55,453 bases of DNA from Paracoccus sp. (in: a-proteobacteria). Its GTDB lineage: Bacteria > Pseudomonadota > Alphaproteobacteria > Rhodobacterales > Rhodobacteraceae. This document shows, one piece after another, positions 16,222 through 24,554 of this stretch; the first letter of the stretch is position 1; each line of letters opens with the position of its first letter. The DNA is taken from contig JAUNTZ010000001.1 in the NCBI GenBank assembly GCA_030538425.1, forward strand, positions 1-55,453. The letters run 5' to 3'. Both the position numbers and the translations under genes were made by a program. Under the pieces are notes generated by a model. The model was not told where the DNA came from. It worked only from the letters and a program-made list of their open reading frames with translations, and ran no database searches.

Positions 16222-18188
16222 GCAGCGCCTCCTTTCACCACCGGCGCATCGCCGGGATGGGCCGCATAGGAATGTTCGGTGCCGGGGATAGTGCGGCGCA
16301 CAGGCGTGACACCGGCGCGGCCTGCCGGGTCGGATGAACGCGGCGCGAAACGGTCTCCGGGCGGGAAATCGCGCGGGCTGGGCACGGTGCCGCGCACCTG
16401 ATGGAGGCGTTCTGCCCCCGCCTCGATGGACAGGACCGCGCCAAGCAGGCCACGGGTATATTCATGCACCGGCTGGGTGAGAATTTCGCGGGTCCGGCCC
16501 TGTTCGACCACCTGTCCCGCATACATGACGGTGATGCGATGGGCGAGTTCGGCCACAAGCGCAAGATCATGGCTGACGAACAGCATCGCAAAGCCCAGTT
16601 CGCGTTGCAGCCGCGTCAACAGCGCGATGACCTGTTTCTGCACGGTCACGTCAAGCGCGGTGGTCGGTTCATCCGCGATCACCAGCTTGGGGTCGCGGGT
16701 CAGCGCCATCGCGATCAGCACCCGCTGGCGCTGCCCGCCCGAGAGCTCATGCGGATAGGATGCCAGCGTGCGGTCGGGGTCAAGCCCGACCAGTTCCAGC
16801 AGCTCCTCGGCGCTGCGGGTGCCGCCGCGCGCGGTCAGTTGCGCCATCTGCGCGCGGATCAGCATCGCCGGGTTCAGCGAGGACAGCGCGTCCTGATAGA
16901 TCATCGCGATGCCCCGCCCGCGCAAGCTGTTGCGTTCGCGGGGCGACATGGCCAGCAGGTTGCGGCCCTCGAACAGGATCTCGCCACTGATGCGGGCCTT
17001 GGGGTCCAGAAGCCCCATGATCGCCAGCGAGGTGATCGACTTGCCGCAACCCGATTCACCGACCAGAGCCATGGTCTCACCGGGCCGCAGGTCGAAGCCG
17101 ATATTATCCACCACATCCACATCGCCATGGCGCGGAAAGCCGATGGACAGGCCGCGCACCTCCAGCAAGGGCGCGGCCTCGCCCTGATAGATCAGCCGGT
17201 CGCTGCGGGCGCTCTCGGCGCGGGCCAACTCGTCCAGACGGGCTTGCAGGCTTGTCTCGGGCACCTGGGCTTCGGCGGCGTCGATAGCCGCCTCGACCGC
17301 CGCCGCGCTGACATTGGCGCTTGCGCGCGGGGCGGCCATGGCGTCGGTCATGCCCTCGGAGAGGATGTTCAGCGCCAGAACCGTGGTGGTAATCATCAGC
17401 CCGGCAAAGAAGGTCGGCCACCATGAGCCCGACATAATCAACTGACGGCCTGCAGCCAGAACGTTGCCCCATGAGGGCTGCGGGTCGGGCACTCCGGCCT
17501 GAATGAAGGAGAGCGAGGCCTCGAACACGATGGCATCGGCGACCAGAACCGTGGCAAAGACAAGGATCGGGGCAAGGCAGTTGCGCGCGACATGCTTTGA
17601 CAGGATGCGCGGGGTCGAGGCGCCCATGATCCGCACGGCAGCGACGTAATCCTCGCCGTATTGGTCGATGATATTGGCGCGGATCACCCGCGTCAGTTGC
17701 GGCGTGTAGAGAAAGGCGATGGTCAGCACCAGAACCGGCAGCGACTGGCCGAAGACGGTGACGAATACGGCGGCCAGCGCGATGCCAGGGAATGACATGA
17801 CCATGTCGAGCGCGCGCATCAGCGCCTCGGCCACCCATTTATGTGCCGTCGCGGCAATCGCGCCCAAGACGGCGGCGGCAGCCAGCGCAACCCCGGTCGC
17901 CGCCAGCCCGATCACCAGCGAATAACGCGCGCCGTAAGCCAGCCGCGAGAAGATATCCCGGCCCAGCCGGTCGGTGCCGAACCAATGGGTCGCATCGGGC
18001 GGCGCGGGGCGGCGGGTCAGCCCGGTCGCCAGCGGATCGAAGGGCGCGATGATCGGCGCAAGCGCGGCCATGGCGCAGATCACCGCCAGAAAGCCCAGCG
18101 CGATTTTCGAGGCCAGCGGCAGGCCGCGCAGCCCCGACAGGCGCATTCCGGGGCGGGACAGTTTACGGGTGAGTTCCTGACGCAGCAT
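16218..18188 (-). CDS. Fused ABC permease-ATPase of the sialate (Sat-type) transporter
   Basis: A 656-residue fusion. Residues ~1-290 are a DppC-type permease (WFGTDRLGRDIFSRLAYGAR, later EASLSFIQAGVPDPQPSWGN). A linker rich in Ala and Glu follows at ~290-335. Residues ~340-650 are a DppD-type ATPase with Walker A GESGCGKS, signature LSGGQRQRVLIAMAL and Walker B LVIADEPTTALD, and an HPY-like tail. The start is ATG at 18188, overlapping the upstream TGA; a GTG one codon earlier is possible. Permease-ATPase fusions of this kind are a recognised feature of some sialic acid Sat transporters, from memory including Haemophilus ducreyi SatC, and the downstream nanAKE genes agree with that role. Confidence 0.88.
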   Translation of the reverse strand: MLRQELTRKLSRPGMRLSGLRGLPLASKIALGFLAVICAMAALAPIIAPFDPLATGLTRRPAPPDATHWFGTDRLGRDIFSRLAYGARYSLVIGLAATGVALAAAAVLGAIAATAHKWVAEALMRALDMVMSFPGIALAAVFVTVFGQSLPVLVLTIAFLYTPQLTRVIRANIIDQYGEDYVAAVRIMGASTPRILSKHVARNCLAPILVFATVLVADAIVFEASLSFIQAGVPDPQPSWGNVLAAGRQLIMSGSWWPTFFAGLMITTTVLALNILSEGMTDAMAAPRASANVSAAAVEAAIDAAEAQVPETSLQARLDELARAESARSDRLIYQGEAAPLLEVRGLSIGFPRHGDVDVVDNIGFDLRPGETMALVGESGCGKSITSLAIMGLLDPKARISGEILFEGRNLLAMSPRERNSLRGRGIAMIYQDALSSLNPAMLIRAQMAQLTARGGTRSAEELLELVGLDPDRTLASYPHELSGGQRQRVLIAMALTRDPKLVIADEPTTALDVTVQKQVIALLTRLQRELGFAMLFVSHDLALVAELAHRITVMYAGQVVEQGRTREILTQPVHEYTRGLLGAVLSIEAGAERLHQVRGTVPSPRDFPPGDRFAPRSSDPAGRAGVTPVRRTIPGTEHSYAAHPGDAPVVKGGAA

Positions 18189-19153
18189 CACACCGACCTG
18201 ATCCGCGGATTGACCAGCACATAAAGCAGGTCAACGATGATATTGATCACGACAAAGGCCAGTGCCACCGTCAGCGTTACACCCTGCACCAGATTGGGTT
18301 CGTTATTCGTCACCCCGTTCAGGATCAGCATGCCCATGCCGTTGATATTGAAGATGATCTCGATAATCACCGCGCCGCCCATCAGATAGCCGATGCGCAG
18401 GCCCAGAACCGTGATCGGCGTGATCAGCGCATTGCGCAGCACATTGCGCGCGACCACCACGCGGCGGGGGATGCCTGCGCCCAGCGCGGTGCGCACATAG
18501 TCGCGGTCCAGTTCCTCGACCATGGCGGTGCGCACGACCCGCGACAATTGCCCGATCACCGGCACCGCAAGCGCAAAGGCGGGAAGCAGCATGCGCAGGA
18601 ACCAGCCGCTGAAATTGTCGGTCATCGCGGGCAGCGGCCCCGAGGTCGGGAGCAGCGAGAACACGCCCACCCGGTGGCCCAGCAACTGGATCAGCAGCAT
18701 CGCCAGCCAGAAGGATGGCGTCGACAGCGAGGCAATCGAGACGATGCGGATCACCTGATCGGGCCAGCCATCACGCCAGATCGCGGCGACCACGCCAAGG
18801 ATCAGCGCGCCGATCACCGCAAAGATCAGGCCCAGAAAGGTCAGTTGCAGCGTGATCGGAAAGGCGGCCATGACCGCATCCGAGACCGGCAATTGCCGCG
18901 CCGAATAGGTGCCAAGATCGCCCTGCAACAGCCCGCCCAGAAAGTTGACATAGCGGGTCAGCAGCGGCTCATCGAGCCCATGCGCCAGCCGGTAGGCGGC
19001 GCGCGCCTCAAGCGAGGCGCCTTCGCCCAATGCGGTAATCGCCGGGTCGATCTGTGAGAACGACATGATGTAGAACACCAGAAAGGTGATCCCCAGAATC
19101 ATCACCGGAAGCTGCACAAGGCGTCTGCCGATCAGGCTAAGCAGGTTGGTCAT
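18188..19153 (-). CDS. ABC transporter permease, DppB type (sialate transporter)
   Basis: A 321-residue permease with the DppB arrangement: an N-terminal helix (RRLVQLPVMILGITFLVFYI), a periplasmic segment containing LAHGLDEPLLTRYVNFLGGL, an EAA loop region (VVRTAMVEELDRDYVRTALG with IPRRVVVARNVLRNA) and a final IEIIFNINGMGML block. It forms the channel with the permease half of the fused gene that follows. A 167-base gap holding a strong hairpin separates it from the binding-protein gene upstream. Confidence 0.88.
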   Translation of the reverse strand: MTNLLSLIGRRLVQLPVMILGITFLVFYIMSFSQIDPAITALGEGASLEARAAYRLAHGLDEPLLTRYVNFLGGLLQGDLGTYSARQLPVSDAVMAAFPITLQLTFLGLIFAVIGALILGVVAAIWRDGWPDQVIRIVSIASLSTPSFWLAMLLIQLLGHRVGVFSLLPTSGPLPAMTDNFSGWFLRMLLPAFALAVPVIGQLSRVVRTAMVEELDRDYVRTALGAGIPRRVVVARNVLRNALITPITVLGLRIGYLMGGAVIIEIIFNINGMGMLILNGVTNNEPNLVQGVTLTVALAFVVINIIVDLLYVLVNPRIRSV

Positions 19154-19285
19154 CTGCGGCGGGGTCTCCGGGTCTGGTGGCGGTCCTGCGCGGGGTTTGG
19201 CGCAGGCCCAAGGGCGTGCGTGGGGTGGCTTCGCGGGTTTGTGCGCAAAGCGCCGTGGTTAACGTGGCGCTGTCGTTTTGCGAAA

Positions 19286-19310
19286 GCCGGGGGCGACGCG
19301 CGCCCCCGGC
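19286..19310 (-). terminator. Strong hairpin between binding-protein and permease genes
   Basis: GCCGGGGGCG and CGCCCCCGGC form a perfect 10-bp stem around a 5-base loop, 11 bases after the stop of the sialate binding-protein gene. On the minus strand it is followed by TTTCG. It probably ends or stabilises part of the transcript, so that the binding protein is made in excess of the membrane components. Confidence 0.75.
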
Positions 19311-19320
19311 GATGTTACGT

Positions 19321-20883
19321 TTAGCGGCGCACGCCCACATCCAGCAGCGACAGGCCGGTGGTTGGCACGGGCGCAAAGCCCTCCAGCACCTCGGCATTCC
19401 AGGCGGTCGGAAGCTGGCGGTGGAACAGCGGATACAGCGGAACCTGTTCGGAGAGCAGATCGAACGCCTCGTTCCACTTCTCCTGCTGCGCATCGCCCTC
19501 AAGGCGGAGCGCCTCGTCCAGCGTGGCGGTCAGCTGGGCATATTCCGCGCTGTCCGACCAGCGATAACGCTGCTTCGGCCAGACATTGTCACCATACCAC
19601 CAGCGCATCAGGATATCGGGATCGTTGCCGAAGACCGAGGGGTCGCCCGGCGCGATCATCACCTGCATATTGCCATCATCGACCTTGCCATACTGGCCGC
19701 CCGACTGGCCGATATCCAGCGTGGTGTTGAACCCCGCCGCATCCAGCGATTCCTTGATGATCGGCGCCACATCCGTGACCCAGCCGTGATCGGTGGTCAT
19801 CAGCGTGATATCGAGTTCCGGCGTCCCCGCCTCCGCCAGCAATTCGCGGGCGCGGTCGGGGTTGTAGCTGTAAACCGTTGACGCCTCATGATAGTTCGGA
19901 TGGGTCGCGGGCAGGAAAGAGGTCGCAGCTTCGGCATTGCCCAGCATCGCGATGTCGATGATCTTGTCCATGTCCAGCGCATAGAAGAACGCCTGACGGA
20001 CGCGGACATCGTCGAAGGGTTCGGCCTGGGTGTTGAACATCGCGAACAGCAGGCCGAAGGATTGCGCGCTTTCCAGCGTCTCGGTTGCGGCCACGGCATC
20101 GGCGTCGATATAGGGCACATCCTCCATCGCCATGACGGTGCCCGAGGTCAGCGCATTGACCCGCGCGGTCGGATCGGAAATCAGGTTCCAGACCATATCC
20201 GCGGCCAAAGCGGGGCGCGGGCCGGTGTAATGCTCATTGCGCTCAAACACGATCTTGTCGCCGGGCACGGCCGAGACCATGCGGTAGGGGCCGGTGCCAA
20301 GGGGCGCCTGATCGAAGGCATCGGCATCGCCCTCAGCCGCCGCGCGTGAGACGATCTTGACCGAGCCCAGCCGTTCGTTGAACAGCGAGAAGGGGAACTT
20401 GGTCGTGATCCGCACGGTGTTGTCATCGACCGCCTCGACCGTGTCGATGAAGGACACGAAGGACAGGAACAGCGAGTTCTGCTCCGGGTCCAGCACCCGG
20501 TTGAACGAGAACACCACATCATCGGCGGTCACCGGCGTGCCATCGCTGAAGGCCGCGCCGTCGCGCAGGGTGATGTCGTAGGTGGTGCCATCCTCCGAGG
20601 CAGGCATCTCGGCGGCCAGCGCGGCATAGGGCTCACGCGTCACCGGGTCCAGATCGACCAGACCTTCCAGCGTGTGCCAGTTGGCCGAAAGCGTCACCGC
20701 GCCCGAGGCTTTCTGCGGATCGAATGAGCCCGACAGCCCGTAGGCAATCGCAACCTCAAGCGTGGCATCGGGGTCGGTTTCGGCCTGTGCCTTGCCGCCT
20801 GCGCCGACAAATAGCGCCGCAGCCAGCGCCGCCGAAGCCATCAAGGTGGTGCGACGGGTCACGCCGCGGATCGAGTTTTTCAT
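19321..20883 (-). CDS. Family-5 ABC substrate-binding protein, probable sialic acid binder (SatA-like)
   Basis: A 520-residue SBP_bac_5 protein. The start at 20883 is fixed by CGGGAGG 6-12 bases upstream. The N-terminus has a twin-Arg (TRRTTLMA) before a long Ala-rich core ending GKAQA, so Tat or Sec export is possible. Family segments include DITLRDGAAFSDGTPVTADD, PLGTGPYRMVSAVPGDKI and RQAFFYALDMDKIIDIAM. It is the first gene of the minus-strand operon that continues with the Sat-type transporter and nanAKE, so N-acetylneuraminate is the expected ligand. Ligand identity is inferred from the operon. Confidence 0.85.
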   Translation of the reverse strand: MKNSIRGVTRRTTLMASAALAAALFVGAGGKAQAETDPDATLEVAIAYGLSGSFDPQKASGAVTLSANWHTLEGLVDLDPVTREPYAALAAEMPASEDGTTYDITLRDGAAFSDGTPVTADDVVFSFNRVLDPEQNSLFLSFVSFIDTVEAVDDNTVRITTKFPFSLFNERLGSVKIVSRAAAEGDADAFDQAPLGTGPYRMVSAVPGDKIVFERNEHYTGPRPALAADMVWNLISDPTARVNALTSGTVMAMEDVPYIDADAVAATETLESAQSFGLLFAMFNTQAEPFDDVRVRQAFFYALDMDKIIDIAMLGNAEAATSFLPATHPNYHEASTVYSYNPDRARELLAEAGTPELDITLMTTDHGWVTDVAPIIKESLDAAGFNTTLDIGQSGGQYGKVDDGNMQVMIAPGDPSVFGNDPDILMRWWYGDNVWPKQRYRWSDSAEYAQLTATLDEALRLEGDAQQEKWNEAFDLLSEQVPLYPLFHRQLPTAWNAEVLEGFAPVPTTGLSLLDVGVRR

Positions 20884-20906
20884 GGTTAACCTCCCGGTCA
20901 GTGGAC

Positions 20907-20920
20907 ATCTGACGTCTGAT
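20907..20920. promoter_or_regulatory. Candidate GntR operator in the divergent sialate promoter
   Basis: A 14-bp near-palindrome, ATCTGACGTCTGAT, 24 bases upstream of the binding-protein start and between the divergent binding-protein and GntR genes. Only the symmetrical positions 4 and 11 do not match. It also contains two TCTGA half-sites on the plus strand. Position and symmetry suit an operator for the adjacent regulator. Confidence 0.45.
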
Positions 20921-21037
20921 AAGTGATAACAGAAGTGAGGGACAACGCAACCCCTGCCTTCGCCAACAGTGTCGCCGGTGCTTGACTGGCGCAAGCTCTC
21001 GCAGGTCTATAGGGGATGCGAAATGAGGGGGAATGAC

Positions 21038-21754
21038 ATGACAGCAGCCGCAGATCCCGCCAAGAGGCGGCCCCGGATGCGCCGCAACACGACGGCGGAG
21101 CAGATCAAGCGGCTGATCCTGACGCGCGGCTTGCGCCCGGGCGACACGATCCCGACCGAGTCGGAACTCTGTGCTGAGCTGGGCGTGTCGCGCTCATCCG
21201 TGCGTGAGGCAATCCGCACCTTGTCCACGCTTGATATCGTCGAGGTCCGCCACGGCCATGGCACCATGGTCGGGCAGATGAGCCTTGATTCCTTGGTCGA
21301 GACGCTTGTGTTCCGGGGCGTGCTGTCCCCCGCCGACGATCTGGCCGCCCTGCGTGAGGTGGTTGAGCTGCGCTGCGCGCTTGATCTGGCGCTTGCCCCG
21401 AATGTGGTTGCGGCACATCGCGGGCAAAGCGACGCCTCGCTGGCCGGACTGGTCGCGCAGATGGTGGAGAATGCCGCGCAGGGGCAGCCGTTTTTGCAGG
21501 CCGACCGGCAGTTCCATACCGAATTGCTGGCCCCGATCAACAACCGGCTGGCGGGCCAGCTTGTCGCCGCCTTCTGGGACATTCACACGGCGGTTCTGCC
21601 GCGTCTGGGTCTGGCCTTGCCCTCTGATCTGCGCCAGACGGCCAAGGCGCATGGCGACATGCTGGACGCCGCGCAGGCGGGCGATATCGACGCCTATCGC
21701 CGCGCGGTGGTCGAACATTACCAGCCCTTGCAGCGGATGCTGAGCGAGATCTAG
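21038..21754 (+). CDS. GntR/FadR-family regulator (FCD domain), probable sialate repressor
   Basis: A 238-residue regulator. The N-terminal winged helix reads IKRLILTRGLRPGDTIPTES then ELCAELGVSRSSVREAIRTL, followed by VEVRHGHGTMV. The C-terminal FCD-type helical domain carries the metal-binding Asp/His pattern (DRQFHTELL, later HGDMLDAAQAGD). I chose 21038 because GAGGGG lies 8 bases upstream; an ATG at 21023 is possible. It is divergent from the sialic acid transport and catabolism operon, so it probably plays the part NanR plays in enterobacteria. Its stop codon shares the palindromic CTAG with the convergent next gene. Confidence 0.85.
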   Translation: MTAAADPAKRRPRMRRNTTAEQIKRLILTRGLRPGDTIPTESELCAELGVSRSSVREAIRTLSTLDIVEVRHGHGTMVGQMSLDSLVETLVFRGVLSPADDLAALREVVELRCALDLALAPNVVAAHRGQSDASLAGLVAQMVENAAQGQPFLQADRQFHTELLAPINNRLAGQLVAAFWDIHTAVLPRLGLALPSDLRQTAKAHGDMLDAAQAGDIDAYRRAVVEHYQPLQRMLSEI

Positions 21755-22563
21755 GGCTTAAACAGCCGCGCCATGGCAAGGGTCAGCCCCAGCACGATCA
21801 GCGGCGCGGCAAGGATCAGCGGCAGGGTAAGCGGTGAGAGATCGGCGCCCTGAGGATGGGTCAGGATCAGCGCGGCCCAAGCGTAACAGCTTTGAAACGC
21901 ATGGGCCATAATCGCCGCGATCAGCGATCCGGTCAGCATATAGACCGCCGGAAACAACAGCGCCACCAGCAGATAGGGCAGAAATTCCGCATCGCCCGGA
22001 GCCGCATGGGGCAGGGTGAAGATCAGCGCCGAGAGCCCAAGGCTGACTGGCCCGCGCAGCCGGAAGCCCCGAAGCCCGTCATGCAGCGGCCGGAAAATCG
22101 CCACCCTAAATGCCAGTTCCTCAAAGACCGGCGCCAGAACAGCAACCGTCAGCGCCGCGATGAGGTCGCGCAGCGGACCCGCGCCGAAGCCGCTATCGCT
22201 AAGTTCAGTCCCGCTGACGCCCGCGATCTGGCCAGGCGCAATCATCGGCCAGATGATCATCAGCGCGTTAAAGGCCAGAACCGCCACCAGCGCCACCGCC
22301 AGATCTCGGCCAAGCCTTTCGGCCCCAAGCCCCATCTGCCAGCGCGACGGCCACCGCTGCGCCACCCCGATAACCGCCGCCAAAGGCAGAACCCCGATGG
22401 CCAGCATGCTCAGCACCGAGGCCGCCACCGGGTTCGCAACAAAGATCGTCACAAACCCCGCCAGCATCAGCCCGGCATAGGCGATGAGAAAATACCATAG
22501 CGGCCAGCCTGTATCGCGCGCAGCCAGCCGGTTGGTGAACAGGGCGGGGTTGGGGTTGGTCAT
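21751..22563 (-). CDS. CPBP-family intramembrane metalloprotease
   Basis: A 270-residue membrane protein with about seven or eight hydrophobic segments and the Abi/CAAX-protease motifs: EELAFRVAIFRPL (EExxxR), FTLPHA (first His) and a later IMAHAFQSCYAW (second His). I chose the ATG at 22563, where hydrophilic TNPNPALFTNRLAARD precedes the first helix; a longer frame upstream runs into repeats. The family includes prenyl-protein proteases and bacteriocin self-immunity proteins; no function can be assigned here. It is convergent with the GntR gene, sharing CTAG as both stop codons, and stands between that gene and a repeat array. Confidence 0.8.
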   Translation of the reverse strand: MTNPNPALFTNRLAARDTGWPLWYFLIAYAGLMLAGFVTIFVANPVAASVLSMLAIGVLPLAAVIGVAQRWPSRWQMGLGAERLGRDLAVALVAVLAFNALMIIWPMIAPGQIAGVSGTELSDSGFGAGPLRDLIAALTVAVLAPVFEELAFRVAIFRPLHDGLRGFRLRGPVSLGLSALIFTLPHAAPGDAEFLPYLLVALLFPAVYMLTGSLIAAIMAHAFQSCYAWAALILTHPQGADLSPLTLPLILAAPLIVLGLTLAMARLFKP

Positions 22564-22614
22564 ATGTGTCGCGGCCTTGTTGTGTGGGTGATGGGTGCTG
22601 TGCCGGTGCATGTT

Positions 22615-22995
22615 CGGGTCGCGGTGCCGGGCGTGATTCCGTGCCAAGCCAACCAGTGGCAGGTCTGCGCGACCTCTCGCCGCAGCGCGCGGCCATTGTC
22701 GCGCTCAGGCCGTGGGTCGCTCATATCTGTTTCGACCTTTCTGCCGGGGCAACCTTCTCGGTGCCACTGCCCGGCGCGATGCTGTCCCAAGTCCACCAGT
22801 GACGCGTCTGCGCCATCTCTCGCCGCCATCGTCTTTGAAAGGCCGTAAGTCGCTCATCTGTGCTGCGGGCTCTTTGACGGGCCAACCTGTCCGGCACCAA
22901 TCCCGCCCGCGATGCTCTCCCACGCCCACCAATGGCGCGTCTGCGCGACCTCTCGCCGCAACGCGCCGCCATCGTCGCGCTTTAGCCTCGGGTCG
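22615..22995 (-). repeat. Three tandem degenerate repeats derived from the glycosyltransferase 3' end
   Basis: Three units with periods of ~133 and ~143 bp, read on the minus strand. The first codes for the end of the glycosyltransferase (DPRLKRDDGGALRREVAQTR). The second, starting just after the gene's stop, keeps DLRPFKDDGGE. The third keeps DPRPERDNGRALRREVAQTC. Each unit junction shows ACAGAT(AT)GAGCGAC. The array fills the 290 bases between the protease and glycosyltransferase genes, and nothing else was seen there. The gene's own C-terminus may itself be a repeat unit. Confidence 0.85.
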
Positions 22996-24422
22996 GTGGC
23001 GGGGGGGAGGGTCAGGCATTCGGCGCTCAGGCCCAGCCGGTTGCCATGCAGGCCCGCCGCCACCTCGTCGCTGGCAAAGCTGCGGCCCAAGTATTTGCGC
23101 AAGGCGGCCTCCTGGCTCAGCACGATATAATGGCGCAGGTTGTGCGATATCGGCGACAGCCGCAGCGGCCCCAGCAGCTGATGCCCCCCGCGCGCGATAT
23201 TCGTCAGGCCCGCGCCATGGCGGAACATGCGCATCAGCCGCCAGGCCTGCGGTTCATGCAGGTAATAGCGGCGCATCTCACGCAGGTAATCGCGCCCGGC
23301 GTAATCGGCGCCCGGCTCGGGCAGAAAGACCATCTCGTCGAAATTGATGGCGTTATAGCCGTGGCGGTCGGCCTCGGAGGCCGCGTCGAGCAGCGAGGCG
23401 CCGGGGCTTTGATGCTCGATGATCTCATCGGCGTCGATATTCAAAACCCATTGCGGCGCGTGGGCCTCGGCCAGTTCCGCCTTGAGCCGCAACTGCGCGG
23501 CCACCGAAAACTGGCCGTCAAAGGGCAGGTGATGGACCGCCGAGATGCCCGGCAGTTCGGCGGCGAGAGAGGCGCTGTCATCGCGTGATCCGTTGTCGAT
23601 ATAGATCAGCGGCACGCCTTCGTCGTGCATCCGCGCGGCCAGAACCGGCAGATGATCCGCGACATCGCGCCCGCAGCACAGCGCCAGAAGGCGCGGGCCG
23701 CCGTGATGGAGCGCGGGCGCGGCGAGGGGGGGCAGATCGCGGGTCGGGATGGCTTGCGAGGCCGCCAATTCCAGCAAAGCCTCGGGCCGGGCGGCGATGT
23801 CGGCCAGGGGCGCGGGCGGCGCGGGGCGGTAGTCGGGGATGCCGAGCCGCTCCAGCAGGCGCGGGTCCGGCGCATCATCGACGATCAGCTGCGCGCAATC
23901 CGTGCCGCCAAGCGCCAGATCAAGCGCGGCGCGACCGTTGCGGATGTTCAGCACCATATTCTCGATCCGGCGGGGGTCGTAATCGGGGCGGAACGCGGCC
24001 TCGTCCGGGATCGGCAGGCTGCGTGGGTGGCCATCCGCATCGGTGCCGGTCAGCCAGATCTCGGCCCGCAAAGCGGCGAGTGTGGCGCGCAAAAGGTCCG
24101 CGCAGTCGATGCGCATCAGCTCGACCCCGCGCCCGCCGCCCGGCAGCAGATCGGCCAGCGGGCCCATCCCGTAAAGGCTTTGCGCGGCCAGCACCATCAC
24201 CCGCCTGCGCCCGCGCGACCCGGCCAGAGCATCTGCCAGACCAAGGCGCGCGCGGTCCCGCGCCTCAGGCGCGCGGGGGGGTGCCCATGCGGGCAGGGGC
24301 GAGGGGACCAGATCCGCGCCGCCCGCCTCCAGCGCCTGCAAGAACTCCGCCGGAACGCAGCTCATAAAGGGCGCCAGCAGGATCAGGCTCTCAGCCCGGC
24401 GAGTCTTGAGAAAGCGGAACAT
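22854..24422 (-). CDS. Family 2 glycosyltransferase-like protein
   Basis: A 522-residue protein. The N-terminal ~230 residues are not recognised. Residues ~245-460 form a GT-A fold related to family 2 transferases: RLLALCCGRDVADHLPVLA, then YIDNGSRDDSASLAAELPG (nucleotide-binding) and the DxD metal motif in WVLNIDADEIIE. It is followed by NFDEMVFLPEPGADY and a Tyr-rich MRRYYLHEPQAWRL region. It probably adds a sugar to an extracellular polysaccharide or surface glycan; the acceptor is unknown. It is divergent from wecB, which could supply a UDP-ManNAc donor. The last ~40 residues are encoded by the first unit of a tandem repeat array. Confidence 0.75.
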   Translation of the reverse strand: MFRFLKTRRAESLILLAPFMSCVPAEFLQALEAGGADLVPSPLPAWAPPRAPEARDRARLGLADALAGSRGRRRVMVLAAQSLYGMGPLADLLPGGGRGVELMRIDCADLLRATLAALRAEIWLTGTDADGHPRSLPIPDEAAFRPDYDPRRIENMVLNIRNGRAALDLALGGTDCAQLIVDDAPDPRLLERLGIPDYRPAPPAPLADIAARPEALLELAASQAIPTRDLPPLAAPALHHGGPRLLALCCGRDVADHLPVLAARMHDEGVPLIYIDNGSRDDSASLAAELPGISAVHHLPFDGQFSVAAQLRLKAELAEAHAPQWVLNIDADEIIEHQSPGASLLDAASEADRHGYNAINFDEMVFLPEPGADYAGRDYLREMRRYYLHEPQAWRLMRMFRHGAGLTNIARGGHQLLGPLRLSPISHNLRHYIVLSQEAALRKYLGRSFASDEVAAGLHGNRLGLSAECLTLPPATDPRLKRDDGGALRREVAQTRHWWAWESIAGGIGAGQVGPSKSPQHR

Positions 24423-24554
24423 GCGGGTTTACGTCCTTTGATCTGGCGGGCAAGATGACGGGCTTCGCAGCCTATGGCAAGCAGGGCGCGCGGGATATAT
24501 GGACAGGCAAGCGGGCGATATCCCCCGCGATGTGACAGAACGGGGATGGTGGCG

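Noticed and set aside
22615-22995. REP/BIME-type palindromic repeats
   Set aside because: The units are direct repeats with coding resemblance to the adjacent gene's end and lack the paired hairpins expected of REP elements.
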